DNA from: Rhyacichthys aspro
Lineage: Eukaryota; Chordata; Actinopteri; Gobiiformes; Rhyacichthyidae
Direction: 5' to 3'
Assembly: GCA_036850595.1 (NCBI GenBank)
Contig: CM072160.1
Span: 3,365,773 to 3,429,772 of the forward strand
Length of the DNA: 64,000 bases
The translations under genes were made by a program, and so were the position numbers. Of this stretch, positions 37,146-48,670 are shown piece by piece. Under the pieces are notes generated by a model. That model saw only the letters and a program-made list of their open reading frames with translations. It did no database searches and had not been told where the DNA came from. Positions within the stretch are counted from its first letter, which is position 1; each line of letters begins with the position of its first letter.

Positions 37146-37447
37146 TTTATTCAGATCAGAAGAAGAAATAAAAATACATGTTTATCCATTAGAGAAAAGC
37201 AAACACATTTTTATTGTGTTCTAAAATGGTACTACATTTTGTCTGATATCAAATATAATAGCAAATACAAGTGACACAACTGATAAACTTGCATCATTAA
37301 ATTTATGTTATATTAATAAATAATAATTGAATAACCTACAACCACAATCTAATCATTTAACAAGTAAATTGAAAAAGAAAAATAGAAAAATAGTTCAAAA
37401 TAATTGTAGGTCAGCAACTCATTCCATCGAAGCAATGAAGTCTGTGG
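37146..37447 (-). terminator. Copy B 3' UTR with poly(A) signal
   Basis: AATAAA on the minus strand at 37151-37146 lies 300 bases after the stop, in the same sequence context as in copies A and D. Confidence 0.5.
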
Positions 37448-38037
37448 CTAGACAACATTAGAGCGGCATGGACAGCCAAAGCGAACCTTGTAGTCGAAGC
37501 AGCGACGTCCGCTCTGGTCACGATTGCGACAGACCAATCCTTGAGTTGGACTGAAGCTGAAATGATAAACAGAGAGTCTTAAATCTTTTACCAAGTTCTG
37601 AAAAGCTGCTTTATACAAACATTCTTGTTAACTGTCAACTCTATGTAAGCCCTTAACTTGTTTGTGTCTCATCCATTTTTTAAGTAGAACATTATTTAGG
37701 ATGAAATCCTGTTAAAAAACTTATCTGTATTGTGTTTGCTATTTGTTTAAGTTTACCCATATGTTGATGTTGAAAAAATACATTATTGTGTCTTTAGTGT
37801 GTTTCATTGTAAGTGAATAGTACATAGTATATTCTACAGATTTGAAATAGTAAAAGACTTACTAAAGGAATGACTGTCCAGTGTAGGCAGCAGGAGTGTT
37901 AGTGTCCTTCGTCTCAGCATCAATGTAAAGAGGACTTTCACATATTTCTCCTGGATTCTCTTCTCGTAGGTTGCTGAGGAGTTCCCAGTCTCCGATGCCG
38001 TTGGGGTTGTCCCGGTCAAACCACTTGGTCCAACACA
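37448..38037 (-). CDS. Copy B WxxW domain 2 (two exons) and stop
   Basis: Exons 38037-37863 and 37556-37448 encode the same residues as copy A domain 2 and end in TAG (TAA in A and D). Confidence 0.88.
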
Positions 38038-41000
38038 CTAGCAGCAGATACAAGAATGGTCAGTGAACAAGCACAACTCCAAGCAACAAGTTCATTTGTG
38101 TAAAACAGACATACCTTTCTCACTGCAGAACTCCTCTGGGCACATGAACCTGACTTTATAATCATGACAGTTGCAGCCTTTTTGGTCTTCATTTTTACAA
38201 ACAAAGCCAGTTATTGTGTTGTATCTATTGAAAGACACAAATTGAGTTGGGACAAGTTAGACAGTGAAATGATGATGACATAGTAGCTGTTGTTTGATGT
38301 TTATAAAGACTTCTTTATCGCTGGCCTTACTTTAGTTCTGGCATTCTAGCACTGCACTGGTATATTTTACATTTATTATATATTTATTTACACTTACGAT
38401 GCAATGACGTTGTTTGCTGAAGCTACACTGAGCCCAGATATAGTCTTGGCCTCAATCCAAAGAGGCTGGGTGCAGATCTTTCCAGGGTTTTCATTGTAAA
38501 GATCATTAAGAGTCTCCCAGTCTCCAGTTGAAGTGGGGTCATCTCTGTCAAACCATTCAGTCCAGCAGCCTGGATTAGAGAATATGGATCATGAACAGAC
38601 ACTCAGTGGAGAATCTGTCAAACTATACACACTTCAAAGGACAGTTTTGTTCATTTTTTGATGTCAAATGTTCAGATTACATATCTAATGAGATACGTAT
38701 GTCATAACAGTGAGAGGTATCACTCTGACTCACTCACCAGTGTCAGTAGGGATGTCTGTATCACAGTTGCGACCATGGCTTCTTCTACACTTCACCTTTC
38801 TTTTGCGGCTGTCTCTGCTTCTGTCTTCACCACTGTTCCTGTCCACATCATAGTCATCATCTTCATCGCTGAACCAGTCTTCCTCACTTTGACTTCTGCT
38901 TTGTCTGCTCCAGTCTTCCTCACTATCACTGTGTTCACCCTTTCCTTCTTCTTCACTGCTCTCATTACTGTTCCCGTTGTTGTTTCCTTGGTTACCTCCT
39001 CCGCTTCCTCCATTTCCTCCACCTCCTCCGCTTCCTCCACTTCCTCCGCCTCCTCCACCTCCGCTTCCACCGCCTCCTCCATTTCCGCCTCCTCCACTTC
39101 CTCCGCCTCCTCCACCTCCGCTTCCACCGCCTCCTCCATTTCCACTTCCTCCGCCTTCTCCACCTCCGCTTCCTCCGCCTCCCCCACTTCCGCCTCCTCC
39201 ACTTCCGCCTCCTCCATTTCCGCTTCCTCCATTTCCGTTTCCTCCACCTTCTCCACCTCCACTTCCGCCTTCTCCACCTCCTCCATTTCCGCTTCCTCCA
39301 CTTCCACCTCCTCCATTTCCGTTTCCTCCACCTCCTCCATTTCCGTTTCCTCCACCTTCTCCACCTCCACTTCCGCCTCCTCCATTTCCGCCTCCTCCAT
39401 TTCCGCTTCCTCCACCTCCTCCATTTCCATTTCCTCCACCTTCTCCACCTCCACTTCCGCCTTCTCCACCTCCACCTCCTCCATTTCCACTTCCTCCACT
39501 TCCGCCTCCTCCATTTCCGCTTCCTCCATTTCCATTTCCTCCACCTTCTCCACCTCCACTTCCGCCTCCTCCATTTCCGTTTCCTCCACCTTCTCCACCT
39601 CCACTTCCGCCTTCTCCACCTCCGCTTCCTCCGCCTCCTCCATTTCCGTTTCCTCCACTTCCGCCTCCTCCATTTCCGCTTCCTCCACCTCCTCCATTTC
39701 CGTTTCCTCCACCTTCTCCACCTCCACTTCCGCCTCCTCCACTTCCGCTTCCTCCGCCTCCTCCACTTCCGCCTCCTCCATTTCCGCTTCCTCCACCTCC
39801 TCCATTTCCGTTTCCTCCGCCTTCTCCACCTCCGCTTCCTCCACTTCCGCCTCCTCCATTTCCGTTTCCTCCACTTCCGCCTCCTCCATTTCCGCTTCCT
39901 CCACCTCCTCCATTTCCGTTTCCTCCACCTTCTCCACCTCCACTTCCGCCTTCTCCACCTCCGCTTCCTCCGCCTCCTCCATTTCCGTTTCCTCCACTTC
40001 CGCCTCCTCCATTTCCGTTTCCTCCACCTCCTCCATTTCCGTTTCCTCCACCTTCTCCACCTCCACTTCCGCCTCCTCCATTTCCGCTTCCTCCACCTCC
40101 TCCATTTCCGTTTCCTCCACCTTCTCCACCTCCACTTCCGCCTCCTCCATTTCCGCTTCCTCCATTTCCATTTCCTCCACCTTCTCCACCTCCACTTCCG
40201 CCTCCTCCATTTCCGTTTCCTCCACCTTCTCCACCTCCACTTCCGCCTTCTCCACCTCCGCTTCCTGCGCCTCCTCCATTTCCGCTTCCTCCACCTCCGC
40301 CTCCTCCATTTCCGCTTCCTACGCCTTTTCCACCTCCACTTCCGCCTTCTCCACCTCCACCTCCTCCATTTCCGCTTCCTCCATTTCCGCTTCCTTCACC
40401 TCCTCCATTTCCGTTTCCTCCACCTCCTCCACCTCCACTTCCGCCTTCTCCACCTCCGCTTCCTGCGCCTCCTCCACTTCCGCCTTCTCCACCTCCGCCT
40501 CCTCCACTTCCGCCTCCTCCATTTCCGCTTCCTCCACTTCCGCCTCCTCCATTTCCGCTTCCTCCGCCTTCTCCACCTCCACTTCCGCCTTCTCCTCCTC
40601 CTCCATTTCCGCTTCCTCCACTTCCGCCTCCTCCATTTTCGCTTCCTCCATTTCCGTTTCCTCCACCTCCTCATCTCGCCTCCGCCTCCTCCATTTCCGT
40701 TTCCTCCGCCTTCTCCACCTCCACTTCCGCCTTCTCCACCTCCTCCATTTCCGCTTCCTCCATTTCCACTTCCTTCACCTCCTCCATTTCCGTTTCCTCC
40801 ACCTTCTCCACCTCCACTTCCGCCTTCTCCACCTCCGCTTCCTGCGCCTCCTCCATTTCCGCTTCCTCCACCTCCCGTCCTCCCTCCTCCATTTCGCTTC
40901 CTCGCCTTCTCCACCTCCACTTCCGCCTTCTCCACCTCCACCTCCTCCATTTCCGCTTCCTCCATTTCCGCTTCCTTCACCTCCTCCATTTCCGTTTCCT

Positions 41001-43109
41001 CCACCTCCTCCACTTCCGCCTTCTCCACCTCCGCTTCCTCCCCTCCTCCCTTCCGCCTCCTCCATTTCCGTTTCCTCCACTTTCGCCTCCTCCATTTCCA
41101 CTTCCGCCGCCTTCTCCACCTCCGCTTCCTCCGCCTCCTCCATTTCCGCTTCCTCCATTTCCGCTTCCTCCGCCTTCTCCACCTCCACTTCCACCTTCTC
41201 CTCCTCCTCCACTTCCGCCTACTCCACTACCGCCTCCTCCATTTCCGCTTCCTCCGCCTTCTCCACCTCCACTTCCACCTTCTCCTCCTCCTCCACTTCC
41301 GCCTTCTCCACCTCCGCCTCCTCCATTTCCGCTTCCTCCACTTCCGCCTCCTCCATTTTCGCTTCCTCCATTTCCGTTTCCTCCACCTCCTCCACTTCCG
41401 CCTTCTCCACCTCCGCCTTCTCCATTTCCGCTTCCTCCGCCTTCTCCACCTCCACTTCCGCCTTCTCCACCTCCTCCATTCCCGCTTCCTCCATTTCCAC
41501 TTCCTTCACCTCCTCCATTTCCGTTTCCTCCACCTTCTCCACCTCCACTTCCGCCTTCTCCACCTCCGCTTCCTCCGCCTCCTCCATTTCCGCTTCCTCC
41601 GCCTTCTCCACCCCTGCTTCCTCCGCCTCCTCCATTTCCGCTTCCTCCGCCTTCTCCACCTCCACTTCCGCCTCCTCCATTTTCGCTTCCTCCGCCTTCC
41701 CCACCTCCGCTTCCTCCGCCTTCTCCATTTCCGCCTTCTCCACCTCCGCCTCCTCCACTTCCGCCTTCTCCACCTCCGTTCCCTCCAATTCCGCTTCCTC
41801 CGCCTCCTCCATTTCCGTTTCCTCCACTTTCGCCTCCTCCATTTCCACTTCCGCCGCCTTCTCCACCTCCGCTTCCTCCGCCTCCTCCTCCTCCACTTCC
41901 GCCTACTCCACTACCGCCTCCTCCATTTCCGCTTCCTCCGCCTTCTCCACCTCCACTTCCACCTTCTCCTCCTCCTCCACTTCCGCCTTCTCCACCTCCG
42001 CCTCCTCCATTTCCGCTTCCTCCGCCTTCTCCACCTCCACTTCCACCTTCTCCTCCTCCTCCACTTCCGCCTTCTCCACCTCCGCCTCCTCCATTTCCGC
42101 TTCCTCCACTTCCGCCTCCTCCATTTCCGCTTCCTCCGCCTTCTCCACCTCCACTTCCACCTTCTCCTCCTCCTCCACTTCCGCCTTCTCCACCTCCGTT
42201 CCCTCCACCTCCTCCACTTCCGCTTCCTCCACTACCGCCTCCTCCATTTCCGCTTCCTCCGCCTTCTCCACCTTCTACTCCTCCTCCACTTCCGCCTTCT
42301 CCACCTCCGTTCCCTCCACCTCCTCCACCTCCGCTTCCTCCGTCTCCTCCACTTCCGCCTTCTCCATTTCCACCTTCTCCACCTTTACTGGATCCTGCTG
42401 AACGTCATATAAAAACACAAAATAACCGACTGAAATCAATTACTAGAAAACAACTTTACCCTGAANNNNNNNNNNNNNNNNNNNNNNNNNNNNNNNNNNN
42501 NNNNNNNNNNNNNNNNNNNNNNNNNNNNNNNNNNNNNNNNNNNNNNNNNNNNNNNNNNNNNNNNNCTTGTCTGGTTTGGTTTATTAATAGTTCCCAGGTT
42601 TAACATCAGTGTTAAATTGTCAAAAGAGGCTTAAAAATCTGACTTAGATTGTCTCAAGGGAAGCAGTTCATTTAAGTCTTTTTTAAAGTAAAATCACTTG
42701 AAATGCACCTCTGCTGCTGCTTAATTATGTCCTAAAGTGTTACCTAATTATTTAAAAGAAAACTGTGGTAGACATAACGTCAGATTTAATTGTTTGTTAA
42801 TTGTTTACTCAAGATTCTATCTACATCCTGCTTGTAAAAAAAAATAAATAAAAGATCATATATGTCAAGACAAAATAGTATTGCTCCTATTTTCAATCGT
42901 AGATAGTCTGCGATTTTATTATTATTTGGGGATTTGCAAATCATCACATAATAATAAAGACAAACTTACCCATCAGCAGGACTGCTATTAAAGCAATAAT
43001 TACCTGTTGGAAAAAATGAAATATAAACAATTATTTCATATATTATTTTGGTCCGTTGTCATTAAATGATTTATTTTGACAAAAGATAATACAATACCCA
43101 GTATTTCAT
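37448..43109 (-). CDS. Copy B: secreted Gly-rich repeat protein with two WxxW domains
   Basis: The exon plan matches copy A: 43109-43098 (exon from 43137), 43003-42970, 42397-38738, 38569-38398, 38224-38115, 38037-37863, 37556-37448, with the same exon lengths apart from the giant exon and the same phases. The signal is MKYWVIIALIAVLLMG. The WxxW exons encode the same protein as in copy A apart from the TAG stop (37450-37448). The giant exon is completely different: about 1,130 codons of Gly/Ser/Asn/Glu-rich repeat (GSGGGEGGGNGNGGG-type). In the assembly the frame is lost between about 41050 and 40675 (three small indels), and TGA falls in frame near 40977. So this copy is either broken or mis-assembled. 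A 100-base gap lies in its second coding intron. Confidence 0.75.
38115..38569 (-). CDS. Copy B WxxW domain 1 (two exons)
   Basis: Exons 38569-38398 and 38224-38115 encode the same residues as copy A, with a synonymous TAT/TAC difference at the second exon start. Even the intron is nearly identical to that of copy A, indicating recent duplication or gene conversion. Confidence 0.88.
38738..38992 (-). CDS. Copy B linker with one relic NQG unit
   Basis: After the last glycine-rich codons the exon reads GGNQGNNNGNSNESSEEEGKG and continues as the same acidic/basic linker as copy D. The single NQGNN unit is the only one visible in the copy B repeat exon and matches the 3' end of the array in copies A and D. 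Confidence 0.85.
38993..42397 (-). repeat. Copy B giant repeat exon: Gly/Ser/Asn-rich
   Basis: The frame fixed by the signal exons starts AGSSKGGEGGNGEGG and the frame fixed by the linker ends GNGGSGGG. Both are the same glycine frame. Common units are GGSGGGEGGGNGNGG (15 codons, 45 bases) and shorter variants. The coding strand is purine-rich, mostly G and A. Glu-rich and Pro-rich open frames also run through this DNA, but two of their stops (near 40310 and 41900) fall at sites harmless to the glycine frame, which supports glycine as the coded residue. Three indels near 41050, 40890 and 40675 shift the frame in the same direction, so it is restored after the third. Confidence 0.75.
42466..42565. 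other. Assembly gap (100 N)
   Basis: One hundred N bases, a conventional size for a gap of unknown length. It lies in the copy B intron between the signal exon and the giant repeat exon, immediately beside the low-complexity array. The array and the intron may therefore be incompletely assembled. Confidence 0.99.
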
Positions 43110-43137
43110 TGTGCCACGTTGCACTGCACCATTCAAC
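42970..43137 (-). CDS. Copy B signal-peptide mini-exons
   Basis: Exon 43137-43098 ends in M-K-Y-W, and exon 43003-42970 encodes VIIALIAVLLMG. Splice sites and lengths equal those of copies A and C. Confidence 0.85.
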
Positions 43138-43309
43138 CTGTTGGAATGAGATATTTAATTAAAGTGTTTTAAAACAGCAATATATTAATTTGAATCCTTG
43201 AAAAGAAAAGCAAAGAGAACCTAAAACAGATAATTGTTGTTCACTTGTTAATATGCAGTTACTACAAATTAAAAAATAGTGTAAAAAGCATATTCTCGGT
43301 TTCTGCAGG

Positions 43310-44170
43310 TAAGCACTTTTAGCACTTTTTATACAACTCAATGCAGCTCAAGGTGCTTTAGAAAATAAACCATCAAATACATCACATACACAACAGTTCA
43401 AAACAGTGGTGGCTTTGTTTAATTCTATTTCACTCAATAAAATACAATAAAACTAATTTGAGCAACTTTATACAATAAAAAAAACTATACATACAATGAC
43501 ATAAAAGAAGAATATAAAAGTTATATTCTGCACTGTTTATAAAACACTACATAAAAGCCAGACTAAATAAATAAATGCTTTGTGCTCTCCTCAGATCCTC
43601 AGCGTCTCGGTGCTTTGATGCTAAAAGCTGAGTCCAAATGTTTTGTGGAACAGCAGCAGTGTGGTGCCAGAGGGTCTGAGGAACCAACCTGGTTCATAGA
43701 TTAAAAGCATGCCTCAGATAGTCTTGACCAAGTCTGTGCAGTGCTTTAAAAACAAAAGAAGAACAGGAGCCAGTGGAAGGACTTTAAGACTGGACTAATA
43801 TGTGCTCTCCTCCTGGTCTTCTTCAACACTTGTACTGCTGCATTTTGAACCAGTTTGAGCTGATGTACAGTATTTTTGGAAACACCAGAGAGAAGCATTA
43901 CAGTAGTCGAGCCTGTTGGTTATAAAGGTGTTCATGAGTGTCTCAGCGTTGCTCAGAGAGAAATATTTTTTAAATGATAAAAGTGGTCTTAGTGACGCTA
44001 CATAACATTTCTGTCTCTGAGCTTTGGAACCAATAATAAGCACTTCTGTTGTATTCTTGTTGAGCTGTAAAAGAATTGTGTGACATCCAAGCTTTAAAAT
44101 CTAAAATACAGTTAAAATGAGAGTCCAGAGATGCATTATCATCAGGAAATGAAGCAGGAGTAAAGTATAA
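43310..44170. repeat. Dispersed repeat in copy B leader intron
   Basis: Phrases such as ATTACAGTAGTCGAGCCTG and CAGATCCTCAGCGTCTCGG belong to a fish interspersed repeat. The same element occurs at 57330-57775 upstream of copy C, but there about 400 internal bases are missing. No intact coding frame is seen. Confidence 0.6.
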
Positions 44171-44198
44171 ACCACTGCCACAATAATAAGACACTCAC

Positions 44199-44275
44199 CA
44201 GAAATGTGTTGATAGAGCTGTTGGTAACAGTAGAACTGACACCTCTTGTTGTGATCTGTCTTAAATACGTTTTCA
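44199..44275 (-). promoter_or_regulatory. Copy B promoter and non-coding leader exon
   Basis: TATTTAA at 44267-44261 (minus strand) sits at a TATA-box distance from a leader exon closed by CATTTCTG|GTGAGT (GT at 44198-44197). Copy C has the same sequence at 57897-57829. Confidence 0.6.
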
Positions 44276-46320
44276 TAGGTGAGTAATAGTTATGTAACAC
44301 CCACACCAAAAATTAATAACTAGTTCATTATCTATTTATCTATCTATTAAAGTCTATTTATTGTAACTAGTGCTTACTGGAGGAAGCGAGATTTAGACAC
44401 ACTAAATCACTGGTGATGAAGTAATTTTCAACTGAAAGTTCCTTCTTCCTTATCACGTCAGGTGTCACTTGCTCCATTTAAATTTAACAAATAATAACTT
44501 TTTAAAGAAATAAAACTGCACAAGCAACGGCACACCTATTAACTGTAAAGAAACAGGGAAAAAAGTGGTCACAAGTTCATGAGGATGTGAGGCTTACATC
44601 CAAAAAGCCTGTTTTTTAATAATTCTGGTCTCACTGCCTTTATTTGTTCCTCCTTTTGTTTTTGTCAGAGTTTGGCTGCTTTAATGTGATTGTGAATAAA
44701 ACAGGTACACTTTGACATACTTTATGCAGAACTGAAATGGATTTTGGTTGTTGCGTTTGGTTAAAGATTTTTGACCAGTCTATTTAATATTAGTTATTAG
44801 TAAAAAAAAAAAAAAAAAAAAAAAAAGATGTTCTTTACTAGTGAGTATTAAATCAATGTGAGAGCAAACTAATAGCTTCTATTAATGGGAAGCTAATAGA
44901 ATAAATGTTAAAGGGAGGGATGACCTTTCTAAAGATTCTGTGATTACGTTATGCTTCATACATTAAGTTTCATTCATAAAGTCTCTGTAGAAAAGAATGG
45001 AAAAAGGCTGGAAATGTGTTTGTTGTGACGTCAGTGGACAGTGGGGTATATTCCATAAAACAGTCCACTACACCCCACGCGATACACATTTTAACATTGT
45101 GCTCCCTTTTTAAAAAAATTATTGGGTGGCACCAATAATTATCCAATTGATGTCATTACTTGACAATAACATCAGTTGCTGCAATTTTGTGGTGTTAATG
45201 AAATCAATGACCTATTGTGGATACAAGTAGATACACCTTGTTTCATTGCGACTAAGTATTGGGTCCGGCTCCTTAGTTTCTTGCGCTTTCCCTCGGAGCT
45301 TGTGCTAGCGGCTAACGTAACCGGCACGCACGCCCACTAATTAATTAAGAACGTGCAACAATTAAGGGCAACAGTTGATTTTCCATCAACTGTGCATTTA
45401 AACAAACCTGTGCAGATACATAACTTATGTCCAGTGCTACTCTGTCATTACAGCAGGCTCAGGCTGTACTGTAGAGATAAAGTGTATGAAGTATGCAGCA
45501 TATTGATTAATCTGTTAATGACATTTTTAATCAGCCAAGTTCTTAATTGGTTAACCATGAACACCCCTATTTTTACAGAATCTGACATGCTAGAAACGAT
45601 TCATCTCGATATAAATGTCAATTTGTATCTGATGCACACTTTTTGAACCGATGCATTGCATGTTTAACTTTTTATCCCGATACACCGAGCAAATTGGCGA
45701 GTCTTCCCATCCCTAATTTCTAAGCAAAGCAAAATGAATATGACTGAGTGAAGGAGTTTTGCTTGTTTCTAGGCACCACTACTGTTCTAAATTGGTCTTC
45801 CATTAGGTTGGGACAACATAAATGTAACCTCGCTTTATCATTTCAGCTTATCCTTGTTTATTTCACAGTTAGTGTCATTCAGAATATATCCAACATGAAA
45901 TTTAGCACAATAAAAGTACAGATTTGTTATTTATTTTTTTGTTTTCTGCACAGTTATGACAGCTGTCCCAGGAGGAGAAGGATGAAGTGGTCCAGATGGA
46001 TGTAACTCATCTGCGATGGGTTTTTCTGGATGTGATGGAGTAAACCACACCAGGACCAGCCAAACCAAACTGGGGTTAGGTCTGCCTGAACTGGTGAGTG
46101 ATGCCAACAGGATCCAACAGGATCTCTAAGAATACCACATGGAACTGTTTTTATTTTATTTTAGAAAACTAGATTTAAAAATATGTTTTATGTTTGTTTA
46201 TTAATTGCAAGTTTTATACAGTGTTTATATGCAGACAGACATAAATATTTGTTTTTATAGATTCTTGCTGCCCTTTGTTTATTAAGTTGAGTCCTAGAGA
46301 AAGAGGTCACTTTGACCATT
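44276..46320. repeat. Segmental repeat block upstream of copy B
   Basis: This block matches 57906-59597 upstream of copy C almost throughout, apart from insertions in the C block. It contains a poly(A) run (about 44802-44826). It also contains an exon-like plus-strand stretch at about 45955-46095 (GCACAGTTATGACAGCTG... GAACTG|GTGAGT) shared with 59300-59380. No intact gene was found. Confidence 0.65.
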
Positions 46321-47680
46321 ACTCATTGTAATTGCTGTTCGTTATGTAATTAGAACAAGGAAATGCAAGAGAGAAATATTAAAGGTGTCAAACTAACTAT
46401 CACACTGAATACACTTGATTATAGGTCTTTGATAACATGATAATTTGCAAGTAAAATATGTACTGGCTGTTTACTTTTTTTATGATGGTGTAAAGTAAGG
46501 GTAAAACTGGTATGTTTACATATTTCACAGAAGCCGAGCTGTCAGCCAATAAGCTCTCTACACTTCTGTTTCTTTTCCTCAGATTATTTTATCCAGCTGT
46601 CCTGTTTAAAGTTCATAACTAACTTTTGACGCACACTCGATAATAGGTTTTTGATAACATTCTCTGAAACTGAAAATAATGAACGGTCATTTAGTTAAGT
46701 TTGATGATCTTCTGATGATGTATTCTGTTTTTGTTTTAGGGGTAATTCTTTGCCTTTAATGAAAAAGATATACATTGGGGAGAGATGGGCATGGAGCAAT
46801 TGGGGCATGAATTGACAACAACAATGAAGACATTCATAGAGTTAAACTAATAAAAGGATATTAGTAAAAGCAAACTTAAATCACAATAACTTATAACTAA
46901 GCACCTAGTTTTATACATTAGTGCTGTAGTCTACACAGCTTCCACACATGAACTAATTACAGAGGTGGAAGTAACTAATAACTACATAAACTCAATGTAC
47001 AAAAATGTAATGTTTGGGGTAAATTATAGTTTTTTGTATGTTTTTGAAACTACTTTTACTTGAAAATACACATTTTTAAATCATGGACTATAATTTTTTT
47101 TGCAATTAACATTTAGGTGTTTTCATTTATAGACACTCAAAATGTCGTGCAAGAAACATACAAAAGTCAAAATTAATATAACACCAAAGAATAACTAGTC
47201 GTTGGACAACTGGGTATATATATATTTTTTTTAAATCATTTGACCTGTACACTCTGATCATGAAACTACTTTGTCATTGTGTTCCCATTTTTTTCTTTAT
47301 TATTGGGTTGAACCAGTAATCATCTACTTGACCTGATTATGTGACAATTAACTACAATAATTAAAGTTAGTGCTGTGGTGGTGTGAAATTGGTATAACAC
47401 CAATTAGCCAACACTGGGTCACTTAGTTTATATTAATTAAGTGGATACACCTTGTTACACTTGGTGACAAAGTGAACTGGTCAAGTTAGATGCCTGAGCT
47501 CCACAAATTATTAATGTTTATTGTACACTGTACATTTGCAACATTTCAAACAGAAAGAAGTAGTATAGAATTATATACAGCTTATTTATGTAATGGCTAA
47601 ATGAAGTCACTTTTAGCCAATAGAAAAATATTGATTACACATAGTGATTAACATGTTGAATAAAGTTACAGCTGCTTAAG
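46321..47680. repeat. Second copy of the 1.3-kb upstream block
   Basis: Closely similar to 34010-35240 upstream of copy A. It supports tandem duplication of whole gene units. No coding content was found. Confidence 0.7.
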
Positions 47681-47859
47681 GCTCAATCCCAGTTCTAGCC
47701 CTTAGCTCTTATTTTGCGCATTCAAAAAAGATGAAGGGGTGTCGTAATACTCATTTCCTAATACTCATGTTCAAATGATGCGCATTCTGTTGATGGCAGC
47801 AAGTTTGGGAGCTCTTCAAGTTTTCATGTAATTTTGAACAATTTTTCTACATTTTGTTG

Positions 47860-48572
47860 TATTTTTTTGCTATTCTTCATATTTTTCTTCATTATCTCTG
47901 ATGGATACCACAACCAGGATTGTTTATACAAGAAAAGATCTGCTGGATCTATGAGGGAGCAGTATCTTTGGTGTTTATCATCTGGTTCCAGTGGACATAA
48001 AGAGGAGATACAGAGGCTGCAGAGCTGGGAAACAAAGGAAGAACAAGAGATGGAGGTATAAGCCATTTGTGCCAAGGATTTTAATGGGAAATGTGAATTC
48101 CTTGCAAAATAAGATTGATGAACTGGAGGCACTCATGAGAACCAAGTCGTATGAGCAGATAGAGATGCCTCAAGTGGGAGGAGTAAAGGAGGAGGACTTG
48201 TTGCTTGTTGCTCTGGGCCTGAGACCATACTATGTGCCAAGAGAGTTCTCATATGTTGTTGTGGTTACAGTTTATATTCAACCAAGAGCTGTACCAGACA
48301 CTGCCTGTGACATCATCAGTGGAGCTGTTTCCAGGTTACAGACCCAGCATCCTGATGCCCTCTTCATCATATCAGAGGCCTACTGCGATATAGCCCTGCC
48401 TCCAGTTGGAAAACGACGCTGAGATCAATGAGCTGCAGGACAGAACGCCACAAGAACTCCTTCTTCCTGACCGCCAATCAGACTGTATAATCAGTGTTAC
48501 TGCAGATGAAGATTAGAAGAGCACCAAGATTGAATTTCCCCTAAGGGATTAATGAAGTGTTTTTGATTTGAT
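47860..48572 (+). mobile_element. Truncated CR1/L2-type LINE fragment
   Basis: Plus-strand frames read ILMGNVNSLQNKIDELEALM and later GLRPYYVPREFSYVVVVTVY and AVSRLQTQHPDALFIIS. These are typical of the endonuclease part of fish CR1/L2/Rex-like LINEs, but an internal segment is missing between them. The right end, AATTTCCCCTAAGGGATTAA followed by TTGATTTGATTT, looks like the LINE 3' tail and abuts a stub of NQG repeat. Confidence 0.7.
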
Positions 48573-48670
48573 TTTTGTTTCCCTGGTTACCATTGTTTCC
48601 ATGGTTACCGTTGTTTCCTTGGTTACCATTGTTTTCCTGGTTACCATTGTTTCCCTGGTTACCATTGTTT
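48573..48670 (-). repeat. Orphan stub of the NQG array
   Basis: Five to six 18-base units of the family repeat, isolated between the LINE tail and the gypsy fragment. It is best read as the downstream end of the copy C array, cut off by insertion. Confidence 0.8.

Noticed and set aside
38792..40309. A Glu-rich minus-strand frame (EEAEVEEAEMEE type)
   Set aside because: It is one base out of the frame fixed by both the signal exon and the linker. It also hits stops at sites harmless to the glycine frame.
38658..42603. Plus-strand Ser-rich and Pro-rich frames of over 1,200 codons, one running through the N gap
   Set aside because: These are antisense to the copy B glycine exon. The Pro-rich frame even translates the gap as unknown residues and enters an intron.
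45353..46005. Two plus-strand frames of 97 and 85 codons
   Set aside because: They have no domain, are AT-rich, are not preserved in the paralogous block near 59 kb, and lack splice or promoter support.
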